Assembly (NCBI RefSeq): GCF_000003815.2
Contig: NC_049981.1
Location: 10,086,948 to 10,150,947 of the forward strand
Origin: Branchiostoma floridae
Taxonomy: Eukaryota > Chordata > Leptocardii > Amphioxiformes > Branchiostomatidae
DNA length: 64,000 nt
Reading direction: 5' to 3'
Below are positions 1 through 9,823 of the stretch, one piece after another. Position numbers and translations under genes: made by a program. Positions within the stretch are counted from its first letter, which is position 1, and each line of letters starts with the position of its first letter. Below the pieces are notes generated by a model that was not told the origin of the DNA, did not search any database, and worked only from the letters and a program-made list of their open reading frames with translations.

Positions 1-1140
1 TTTTAGTACACCAATCACTTTCCGGCTACTCCTTACGTATTTACTATGGAATTCAAGTGTTAAACTAACGCACACTTTCTCTAAGATTTTGGAAGTCCGA
101 TCGTATGGGGTCGCTTTGGGGTACCGAAATGTCGCTTAGCGGTTACCGTATGTGAACTTCACTGGATTCAAGCCCTATAGAAAAGTAAGGAAGTAATTTT
201 TAGTACACCAATCACTTTCCGTCTACTCCTTACGTAGCCTTAAGTAAAGCTTAGGGCACAACCCGCCGTACTTGAAAATTCATGCTGTTTACGTGCCAAA
301 ACGTGGGCATGGACAACCTTTTGGGATCCGTAAGTGGTAAGTACTGCCTCCGTACGAACTCGTAGGGAATCCGACGAACTTCGGAGCACGCTTACAAGCC
401 GTACAACTTTACGTGCAGGCAAAATTTTGTGTGCCATCGGACTGCGGATTCGTCCCCCGTACGTGCCAGTACAGCCAGTACGGCTGTATAGCCTGAACGT
501 TTTCAGAAATACGTGGCGGACGTGGCCTCCCAAAGAAACGTTCGGACAAATTACATGCACGGCGTGTTGTGCCCTTAGCTTTACACGCGTATATACGCCT
601 GAGATTTTGCAATCTCAAACCATCTTTCGGTGGCTTTGACTTGGTGTCGTTGGATAATATCCCTTGGTAAGGAATTGTAATCCGAAAACTGCATTGAAAG
701 ATCGTGCTTTGTTGCTGAGATATTCTCGATTATATGCCCCCCCCCCAACTTACCGCAAACGTACCCTTAACGTACCTTTACGCACGTATATACGCCTGGG
801 ATTCTGCCTGATCTTAAAATAACGATCTTCCGGTGGGCGGGTTGAACTTGGTATCGTTGGAAAGGTCCTTAGTACGAAATAGAAATACGCAAACCGCTTT
901 CAAAGATTCTGGTTTGTTGCCGTGATATTCTCGATCATAGGTTCACCTTATCTAACCGGTAACTAACCCGTATGCGTGTATATACGATTTGTTGCCGAGA
1001 TATTTTCGATCATAGGTTCACCTTAACTAACCACTGACTAGTCCTTACCCTTGAAAATGCGTCAACCTAAACTATATTCCGGTGGGTTCAAGTCAGTATT
1101 TTCTACTTGTCACTTGATACTTTCCGGAATTCTAATCTGC
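1..1140. repeat. Tandem repeat, about 197-base units, interrupted
   Basis: The stretch TTTTAGTACACCAATCACTT at 1 recurs at 198, giving a period of 197. Farther on, units starting around 584 and 781 share ACG..GTATATACGCC, then a TTCCGGTGG-like block, a TCGTTGGA block and GATATTCTCGAT; a shorter unit follows near 970. The array is split by a TIR element at about 248-586. No gene is seen here. Confidence 0.7.
248..586. mobile_element. Small TIR element (MITE-like)
   Basis: The left end has AAGCTTAGGGCACAACCCGC and the right end has GTTGTGCCCTTAGCTTTA, which are inverted relative to each other. The interior is rich in TACGTGC and related words. Related sequence lies at 36716-36960 and 38568-38646. 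No transposase is seen, so it is non-autonomous. The open frames inside (334-639 and its opposite strand) are judged non-coding. Confidence 0.6.
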
Positions 1141-1671
1141 AAACTACACGAAAGAAAATCCACACAAAAAAAGACAAAAATAAAATGTTAAGGAATACTC
1201 ATAGCTTTTGAATGACTATCTAATGTTTCGTTCTGTATTTTTTTATTATCCTTTTCATTTCACTTGAAGCTCTCCTGCCTGGCCCTTGTTTGGGAAATGT
1301 GACCGTAGCATGACGGGGATTGAATATCCTTACAATCCACCATAGCTATTTCAGCTCACAGCTTGTTTCTGTCCAAATTGTGCCAAGGTTAATTTGATTA
1401 TAAAGTTTAAAGTCTGCGAACAATACACAGATGATCAAATTTACCGTTCACGATGTACATAGCGCAATTTTCATCTCACAGGTGTTTTCTTATACGTTCA
1501 AGCTAAGCTGTTGCCAAATAGTGAATGCAGAACCAGACAGACAACTTTAGAAGAAGAATTGTGTTCTATGCTTATTGCAACCACGGGATTATTTTGCAGT
1601 AACTTCTCAGAGTTTTTTTTTGCAAGAAAAGAAGTAACGCGTTAACCGTTCGTACCTACGGTCATTATTCA
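1141..1671 (+). promoter_or_regulatory. Upstream region of gene 1
   Basis: No coding exon is seen. The A/T-rich stretch contains words resembling the upstream regions of the other family members (a cAGATnATnnAntTTACCGtTCA block near 1430, GGTGTTnnC near 1480). It is more diverged than the other copies, and no convincing TATA box was identified. Confidence 0.35.
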
Positions 1672-1786
1672 ATGATGGAAGGCAGGAACCGTGTCCGAAC
1701 GGCCCTGGTGTTGTTACAGGTTTACGTTCTGTGGCTGGGGTGGGGAGATTCCGCCATAACAGGGCACCAGGCTGAGCATCTTAAAA
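1672..1786 (+). CDS. Gene 1 exon 1: signal peptide
   Basis: The ATG at 1672 opens [15 protein letters not shown], a basic N-terminus and hydrophobic core typical of a secretion signal. The exon ends CTTAAAA before GTAAGT, leaving phase 1. The product matches the first exons at 9147, 21060, 56899 and 60155 (shared RTAL, YVLW, SAIT and HLK motifs). A second in-frame Met directly follows the first and could be used instead. Confidence 0.82.
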
Positions 1787-4700
1787 GTAAGTACTTACAC
1801 TCGTTCGACTATATAATTATCCATGGGTTAACCTATATCTGTTCCTTTAAAACTAAGGTAATTGGAAAAATCAAGTGGGGATGGTGGTTTCAAAAGATAG
1901 CAATTTGAGACCAACTCCCGTCTCGACGACTTTATACCCAAAAATACATTGTTTTTAAAAACAAGGGATGTAGGTTAACCTGCTATAACTTAGCGTCAGT
2001 TCCTCCATATTCCATTGCACTGTAGTACTAACATCATTTTCAAGTTCATATCATCTATTTACAATTGCTTGTTTGTATCATAGTTTTTCCAACAAAATAC
2101 TACTTCACACTTGCATTTTCAGTAACATCAAGTTACCATTGCCTTTTGGAACATTTTCTTAAGTTTAAATACCTTTGCAAGCGTTATTCAGGACATAAGC
2201 TTCGAGGGGTTATATTGTAAGCGCACCCTAAAATTCTTTCAAGAACTTGATCATGTTGGTAAATTAAGGTGGCAGTTAATGGACAGATGTATTGTGAAAC
2301 AATCTCTAAATTCAGGGCCTAAAAGATTGAAATAATAGCTGAGCAAAATTCCCTACTGTACTATGTGCAATAGAGTTAAGCTTTGTTACTACACTATAAA
2401 CGGCAGCAATAACAGGACGAAATAGTGTCGATACACACGTACCAACATATAACCCCTCGAATACCTAGGCTAGAATATAACAATTTTTAAATCACTTAAG
2501 TCCAATAACAAACGGGTCTTTTACATTGGAACACAATTATGGATCTACTCTGACAGGTACAATTGTCTGTTATACTGCAGGCAGAATTGAAAGGTTGAAA
2601 GCAAAGGTTGATGCGGTCAGCCTTAATGTGGCCCGAGCTGCTGGGACCCTGAACAACATGGCGGACACAGGGCTTCCTAAACCCCTGGTTGTTCCAGCAC
2701 TCCTTCCGACATCCAGTACAACGCCAGCGCCAGGTAAGAACGTGTCACAGTTATTCAATTCAAATTCAAATTCTTTTTCCACATATCAACATTGAATAAC
2801 TATATACATGTACATATAGTCTGAATGTACAGATAGCTTGTGCATCTCTGACATGACAGTTACCCATTGTACTTGAATCTACAGTCTGATAAATTGGTGT
2901 AGAAGAATTCTGTTTTATTTTGTTCTTGTTGGTGGAATGGTTTGTTTATTTCTGAGTTAAAGTTTAATATAGATTTGGACCTGAGGGGAAGGGGAGGTCG
3001 TGTATTTACGGGGTGGTCATCTTGTGCCATTCGGACCTTAAACTGAAACTTTCAAATAGGACAAGCCAAGCAGGTGTTAATGGGTTTTCATTTTGTTTGT
3101 ATCTTATCTTAGGTGATGACTAACTCAGTGAGATGCATACTTTCAGCATTTTCGGTATTATAAACTAAAAAAGGACATTATTAGACATATATCATGCAAA
3201 TTAGGGCCTCATTTACATCATTTATAAGAAGGTGATGCAATAACCTTCTTTTGTGATACAAAAATGGGTAAAGCAGATGGTAAACTGATATGCTTTATGC
3301 ATACATGGAGGCATCAGCAATCAGAATTACTAACAAGAGTTCGGCGACCTCAATGAAATATTTAGAGGTTTTGTAAATTTTATGCAAATGACTTACAGAT
3401 TTACATGATTTATGCATGGTTATGTTCGTCATTGACTAACATGCACATGTCACAATTATAAACTTCCCATCAATAATCATTAAGGGGTTTTACAAATATT
3501 GAGTATATTATGCAGATTAGTTCCTTGTTTGCACATTTGGTATCTGCATATGTTCTACTTATCATAATTTACATGTGTTACATATATCGAAGTCATATAT
3601 TGAAAACAATGGGATTATACAATGTCCTCTTTAATTATGCAAATTAAGTCCTCATTTGCATAACATATATTATCATGAATGTTTTTTTTTTGCCTAAGCT
3701 ACCTGCATGCCTAAAATAATGGCAATCCGTTAGTCCTTTCTGCAGTTATCCTTTTTGGAATGTCTTGGCAAAAACGCCCCTGCATTTCCAAAATTGAATG
3801 TAAGGAGGCTGACACATATCATGTCCAGGACAAGAGATACATTGGAAAAAACTGCTATGATAGAATATTCTCATTAATTATGCAAATATGTCCATATTTT
3901 GCATAATTATCATTTCATTTTGTACAGCATGTCTAAGGTATCTACATACCACAAATCATGAAAATGTATTGTTCATTTCTTGAGTTATTCCCTTAATTAA
4001 GACGTTTTTGACAAAAACATCCTTCCATCCCAAAACTAGCCACTAGGGGACCCAAACTTATGTCACTTCTTTCTGAGCACATGCCAAAATCTAACATTAA
4101 AAAATCAAGACCATAACTTGTTCAGAACACGAGATAGCAAAACCGGAGGTCACACTGCAGTACCAAGGGAAGCCGAAAGGGGGGCCAAACCCTGATCATT
4201 TCCAGCTTTCATCACACCCTTCCTAAACACATCAAGTATGAAACCAATCCACCCAGCCGTTCTTGAGTTATCTTGTTGACACACAGACAGACGCACAAAC
4301 ACCAGTGAAAATATAACCTCCATGACATTTCATGGAGGTAATTAACCTGAGCTGAAAAAAGGCTAACATTAGTTGGCGAATGTATGAACTCTATTTCAAA
4401 CTCGTTGAACTCTAGTTTCAAGTTATTAATATACTTTTTATCTACTAGGACCGTGCCAGGTTGGAGACGGGGCATCCTACCGAGGAACAGTCTCTGTGAC
4501 CCAAACAGGCAAGACGTGTCAGCGCTGGGACAGTCAGACACCACATTGGTCCTACAACACACCTGAAAATCACCCGTCATCCGGACTGGTGGAGAACTAC
4601 TGCCGGAATCCGGACGGCGATCTTCGAGTTTGGTGCTACACAACGGATCCCGATGAGAGATGGGACTATTGTGACGTGCCAGTCTGTAGTAAGACTTGAA

Positions 4701-5975
4701 TCTTTAAGCTGAATACCAGCTAAAACTTGTTTTTTTTTCGATCCAGTAACTGTGACCTGAGGGGGGGGGGGGCGTCGTGTAGCAAAGGGGGTGGTCATCT
4801 TGTGTCATTCGTTTGAGAGGTTTGACAGTAGCATCTTTGCGCCTCTACTTGAGCGTGGGTAGTTTGGGCACATCACGTCTGCCCTCTCGACTGGGGATGC
4901 GTAGAGCTTGCTTTTAGACTCCCTCCATTTTACGTTATGTATTCTAGCAGTAAGATTAGAATTTGGGCATAGGACACCAATTAGAATCTTTACTCAAGAT
5001 ACTGAGTTAAGTGCACGCGAACATAAATGAACGTACAGTAATAGAAAGATAGGTATGTTTAGGGTGTCATCATATCATCCGTGAACGCTGCAGCAGGTCA
5101 AATCAATTCACCACACACACTATTGCCAAATGTCGTGTGGCTGGAAAATCCAGTTTATAAAATTTCTATAGAACAACACGACACCGGCTGGAATAAAAAA
5201 AAATGATGCAACCATTTTCAACTAGATTACGCCAGACCACTCAAACCACTGACTTCTGCCGAAGGTAATGATAGCGTATGTAGGTAGCATAAATGTAGTG
5301 CCTAGCCTATGTTAATGTCTTTCCCATATACCTTAAACGGTACTGCAGAATTGTCATTAACAAATTATGTATAGTCGCATTTGATAATAAGTATGTTCTG
5401 GAAGTGCCATGGCTGTGATTTTTGAGTAATGGCTACCTCTTGCAGCAGAAAGTAAGTGGTATAGGTGTGTGCCTCCTAGCTTCTTTGTTGGGAACTGCAG
5501 TTAATCTTTTATTGTTAACATTGAATGAGGAAAAGTCAAGCAGATGTTAATGGGTTTGCATCTTTTTAGGTGACTATTAACACATTGAGATGCATACTTT
5601 CAGCGTCAGCTTAGTTAACATTAGTTGACCAAGGTATGAAGTCGTGGAACTCTAGTTTCAAGTTATGATGGGGGTATGTTCCTAATATAAGTTGGATGAT
5701 TGATATATATTTTTCATCGACCAGAACCATGCCAGGTTGGAGACGGGGCGTCCTACCGAGGAACAGTCGCTGTGACCCAAACAGGCAAGACGTGTCAGCG
5801 CTGGGACAGTCAGACACCACATTGGTCCTACAACACACCTGAAAATCACCCGTCATCCGGACTGGTGGAGAACTACTGCCGGAATCCGGACGGCGATCTC
5901 CGAGTTTGGTGCTACACCACGGACCCCGATGAGAGATGGGACTATTGTGACGTGCCAGTCTGTGGTATGCCCTGA
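1672..5975 (+). CDS. Gene 1: secreted protein, signal peptide + helix + two kringles
   Basis: Exon model: 1672-1786, 2581-2733, 4449-4688, 5725-5964, each bounded by AG/GT and joining in phase 1. Exon 1 encodes a signal peptide (hydrophobic core [14 protein letters not shown], then GDSAITG). Exon 2 gives an amphipathic helix ([12 protein letters not shown]) and a Pro/Thr-rich tail ending TPAPG. Exons 3 and 4 are complete six-Cys kringles. No further matching exon is seen before the next gene at 9147. Reading through the last donor gives Gly-Met-Pro then TGA at 5973-5975, so the simplest protein is 252 aa. Kringles are disulfide-rich protein-binding modules; with no protease domain in view, an extracellular binding protein is inferred. 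The 3' end is uncertain, because splicing onward into exons of gene 2 would also keep frame. Confidence 0.68.
2581..2733 (+). CDS. Gene 1 exon 2: amphipathic helix and Pro/Thr linker
   Basis: Follows TACTGCAG and ends CCAG before GTAAGA. It encodes [19 protein letters not shown], then [12 protein letters not shown] and a Pro/Ser/Thr-rich tail. Hydrophobic residues at heptad-like spacing suggest a short oligomerising coiled coil. The same helix occurs at 9970, 21644 and 60600, so it belongs to the shared N-terminal cassette. Confidence 0.8.
3330..4345. repeat. Interspersed A/T-rich repeat, about 1 kb
   Basis: Begins near GAGTTCGGCGACCTCA and ends near ATTTCATGGAGGTAATT. It contains repeated TTATGCAAATTA-type words. 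The same family appears inverted at 32880-33690, shorter at 27491-27880 and 30059-30448, and in the same orientation at 16885-17115. The CCTCCATGAAAT and ATTTCATGGAGG ends are inverted, suggesting a non-autonomous DNA element. It sits in gene 1 intron 2. Confidence 0.6.
4449..4688 (+). CDS. Gene 1 exon 3: kringle domain 1
   Basis: A 240-base phase 1-1 exon between CTACTAG and GTAAGA. It holds the six kringle cysteines in order ([36 protein letters not shown]). The exon differs from the one at 5725 by only a few bases, so the two are recent duplicates. If the donor is not used, AGT AAG ACT TGA gives an immediate stop. Confidence 0.93.
5725..5964 (+). CDS. Gene 1 exon 4: kringle domain 2
   Basis: A 240-base exon after CGACCAG, ending TGTG before GTATGC, with all six kringle cysteines. 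It is nearly identical to the exon at 4449. An in-frame TGA at 5973-5975, three codons past the donor, is a plausible end of the gene. Confidence 0.92.
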
Positions 5976-7070
5976 ATCTGTAAACTGATGTGTTAGCCAA
6001 TGTTTCATTCTTCTTTGTGAATCGTTTCCATTTATCTACATGTGTTACTACATAGGTTTATTTACACCCAAGCGTGAAGATACATAGAGACATATAAGTG
6101 TATTCTCACATGTTTACTATTCATCAACCTCGTTTCATATGGATATGGTCACTACATTACTCATAACAATGGCATGGTGATTGTACTGCCTTTCAGACTA
6201 TTCATGTACAGTTGCCATGAAAGTCAGCGTTCCTGTTACTTTGTTGTACAGGTCATTAAGCTGCACGTTCAGTAAGATATATTATCTCTATCATCTAGGA
6301 AGATAGTATTAGGTATTCCTCACGCTTTCTGATGGCTGAGATTATTAGTAATGACCAAGAATATAACAATAAGTTCAATGATAATGATATTTTACGATAA
6401 CCTCTGCCAAGATGGTTCTGTTTGATAGATATTTGTTTCTTGGTTTGCTATTTTAATCATAACTGACCTAGCAAAGGGATCAAAGTCTCATATACACTTT
6501 TTCTTAGTTCACGATTCTCTAGTACTACTATATCGTCTGGAAAGTTTGGTCTCTTTCACCAATGTATGATCAGGGCACTTATATGTATAATGTACAAATA
6601 TGATAATCAATTAACCAAGTGTACCATTTTTTTTAAATATCAAGACAAAAAGCATGGTATTTTAAGGCATCTAAGTAACATTGCCTATTCTCCAAGCAGA
6701 GGTTGAGTCGGAGATATAAATAGTAGTAGTCAGGCTTTTTACCGGCTCGCTCCTCGCGCCCAATCAAAATTGTTCACACGTATATTCCGCTGTGATTTCC
6801 ATACCATGTATGTGAACTATTTCATGTGACTAACAAGTAAAGGCTAATGTGAAAATGGTTTCTTTTTTTCAAAATGCAAAAATGTTACTTTGCATTCTGT
6901 AAAATAAGGGAAACCATTTTCACAATAGCCGCTTCTTGTTAGTCACATGCAATATTTCATATACACTGACCGTGGGTTTGTAGAAAAACGTATTCCTCTT
7001 TCCAGTCATTTGACACCTAGTTTTGCACAGATGACCGTAGATGACCCTACCGTGGGAACTGACGGAGAAA
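5976..7070. other. Intergenic, no gene seen
   Basis: No domain, splice-bounded exon or long open frame was recognised. It contains a hairpin element (6818-6962) and ordinary A/T-rich sequence. Confidence 0.5.
6818..6962. mobile_element. Hairpin MITE-like element
   Basis: Left arm ATTTCATGTGACTAACAAGT with GTGAAAATGGTTTC pairs with the right arm GAAACCATTTTCAC with CTTGTTAGTCACATG. Fragments of the same element occur near 19530, 45345-45400 and 59230, so it is a family. Confidence 0.65.
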
Positions 7071-7080
7071 ACAAATTATG

Positions 7081-7572
7081 TACCCTTTAGCCACCATTTT
7101 ATTAGCAGAAAAAGCTACTCCACTGGCCAAAGAGGGGTGCAAGGTTATGTAAACATGGCTGCGAAATGAAATACCTCGACCTTCTTCAAATTAGGGATGA
7201 AAGTTCTTTACAATTACATATTCTCATAATGACGTATATGCAAATGTAACTTTAAGCCTATAACTTGTTTAAGTGTGAATGATGTCAAACCGATTGCTTA
7301 ACTTAGTTTACACTTTTTAACCGCTCAACCCAAGGTTAACAAACAATGCACAGATTATTTAGTTATCGTTCAGAATGTAATGAGATAACTAGTGCTTTTA
7401 CCTGTTGGTAGATTTTTTTTAAGAACAACAACTTCAGATTTGCGCTTTTACGAACCAGAGAACTTCTTGCATGCCGCAGTTGACGTAAGCCTCAAGAGGT
7501 CCCTTATCAGAAAACGTCTTGAAAAAATAAGAGCAAAGTGAAGTACTACAGATAATCAAGGATGGGAGTCCT
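7081..7572 (+). pseudogene. Decapitated copy of the family 5' region
   Basis: This stretch parallels 8650-9153 almost throughout: TACCCTTTAGCCACCATTTT against ACACCCTTTGGCGACCATTG, then the TTTAGTTATCGTTCAGAATG block, the CTTCTTGCATG block and ACTACAGATAATCAAGGATGG. After ATGGGAGTCC at 7563 the similarity to signal-peptide exons stops and the frame carries no hydrophobic core. It is therefore a duplicated promoter and 5' UTR without a usable first exon. Confidence 0.7.
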
Positions 7573-8149
7573 TTCTTCATTGTCTTGGAAGCCTTGTCTC
7601 TATCACGTATGATGAATAATGATGACACGTGTATGTGTAATATAATAGTATGACATTAGTTGTTTATTTGAAGCATAAAACACGGGTAGCAATGCGGCTA
7701 TCATTCATCTAATTTGTACAATTTTCAAGTTTTCCACGTGGTACGCAACATTGCAAATATAAGCTCTTATATATTTTATATGATTTTCATGTTATCGATG
7801 TGAAATGTGACTTATACACAAGTGAAGAGCAATGTGAGAAAGGTTCTCTTTGTTAATTAAAAATACAGACTAATATTCATGTGCCATTTGTATACACAAC
7901 AAGAGCTTTGAAAGCTATGTCCCGTATTTTTTTTTTTACTTAGAGTTCACCGCAAAACGAGGCTCGCGGAACCACTCAAGCGTTTTGGGTTACAATACTG
8001 TATTATGAAGAAAGATGTGTGTTAACCCTTGACTTAAAAAGTTTCAGATTGTACACCATGGGGAAGCAAGAACGTGGAAGCTTATTTCATAGCGATGTTG
8101 TTCTAGGAAAAAAAACTCTGAGCGTGGAACTTCCTCCTTTATCTGCTAC

Positions 8150-8649
8150 TTAAAGGATCGGCTTTACTGACATCTGATATAAATTCCCAAATTCTCTCCA
8201 TAACTCAATCATGTTTATCCGAAACAAAACGATTTTAAAATTGCTTTTTGACTATCCTTATCATTTACTATTGGTAACGTTAACATAAGTTTATCCGTCC
8301 GTTTCTTTTTAGAATTAGGCGTTCCCGTACCCGTTGTGTTGTTATTTTGTCTAGTGGTGTCTTTGATATAAGCCTGTGTGCTTGAGTGGGGGCACCACTA
8401 TGTTTGTACTGTATTAATGTTGCAATAAAAAAAAACTTCCTCCTTGGCCGAAAAAAGGATGATTTGCTTCCGTGGAAGTGGCTAAGCGGGTTCTTGCAGT
8501 GACGGTTCGTATTGGAGGCACGTATACCAGTGATGTCAAACTTAAATCTGGTTAAAACAGATTGGACTAGCTATCGGAACCTCCTCCTACAACCTTGACC
8601 TCCTGGTTGTTGGTGAGACAAGGTGACCTTTTAAGGACATCTACCGACA
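8150..8649. other. Intergenic; possible retroposon 3' end
   Basis: No exon seen. The stretch near 8300-8435 ends in GCAATAAAAAAAAA, which resembles the 3' end of a retroposed transcript. Family not identified. Confidence 0.3.
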
Positions 8650-9146
8650 AAGCCGATCTTACACCCTTTGGCGACCATTGTATCAGCTGAAAAACTACAC
8701 CCCTGGCTGTACAAAGACGAGGGGCACAAGGCTACGTAAACAAGCCGTCCGAAGAAATTACGTACCCATACCTTCTTCAATACAGAGTCAAAACTTCTCT
8801 TTTACATATTCTCAAACTTTAATGTTACCACAATGGCATGTACTTAAATGCCACTTTCAGCTGCTAACTTGTTTTGTTGAGAAAGGCGTCAAACTGATTG
8901 CTTAACTTAGTTAACACTTTTAACAGCTTAACACAAGGTTAATAAACAACGTACAGATTATTTAGTTATCGTTCAGAATGTAATTAGATAACTAGTACTT
9001 TTACCTGTAGGCAAATGTTGTACAAGACCGACAACTTCAGTCTTGCGCTTTTAACGAACCGGACAAGTTCTTGCATGACACAGTTGACGTGATCAGAAAA
9101 TGTCTTTAAAAATAAGAGCAAAGTGAAGTACTACAGATAATCAAGG
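8650..9146 (+). promoter_or_regulatory. Gene 2 upstream region
   Basis: About 500 bases parallel to 7081-7562, with the shared TTTAGTTATCGTTCAGAATG block and, just before the ATG, ACTACAGATAATCAAGGATG. The last block recurs before 21060, 36660 and 56899, so it is a conserved 5' UTR or translation-start context. Exact promoter elements are not resolved. Confidence 0.5.
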
Positions 9147-9258
9147 ATGGAAGTCCACAACCGGTACCAAACAGCCCTTATTTTGTTGCTGTTTTACGTT
9201 CTGTGGCTGGGAAGAGGAGATTCCGCCATAACAGTGCAACAAGCTGAGCATCTTAAAA
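9147..9258 (+). CDS. Gene 2 exon 1: signal peptide
   Basis: The ATG after ATAATCAAGG starts [20 protein letters not shown] followed by [17 protein letters not shown]. Ends CTTAAAA before GTAAGT in phase 1. A clear secretion signal, closely matching the other four family starts. Confidence 0.85.
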
Positions 9259-9711
9259 GTAAGTACTAACACTCGTTCAACTATGTAATTATCCATGGGT
9301 TAACCTTCTTTCATTTAAAACTAAGGTAATTGGAAAAATTAAGTGAGTAAGAGTAAGTACTATAGGATTAACCGTTCTCCCTTTGTTCATTTCAAGGCAA
9401 AACATGAATTTCAAACTGGAACAAATTTGCAATGGATATTCGTAGCCTCAAAGACTGAACTAACAGCAAGTATTAGACAATGTAAAACCTGTGACAGAAG
9501 CTATACACAATCTATTATTGTGCCTCATTCTTAAGACTAGCTACATTTCATGCAAAGTACGTATACGAGTCCATCTCGTTGCACATAGACAAAATGTGTG
9601 AAACAAAATCTACTGGTCAATATTTGTAATCATACATAATGTAACAAAATATTTGAATTACTGGTCTTGTGTAGACGTCTATGTACGTGTGTGTATATAT
9701 ATATATATATA

Positions 9712-9754
<43 letters not shown>

Positions 9755-9760
9755 GTGCGT

Positions 9761-9823
<63 letters not shown>

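Noticed and set aside
334-639. Overlapping frames in both directions near the left edge
   Set aside because: They cover a TIR element with near-palindromic words; open frames on both strands are expected there.
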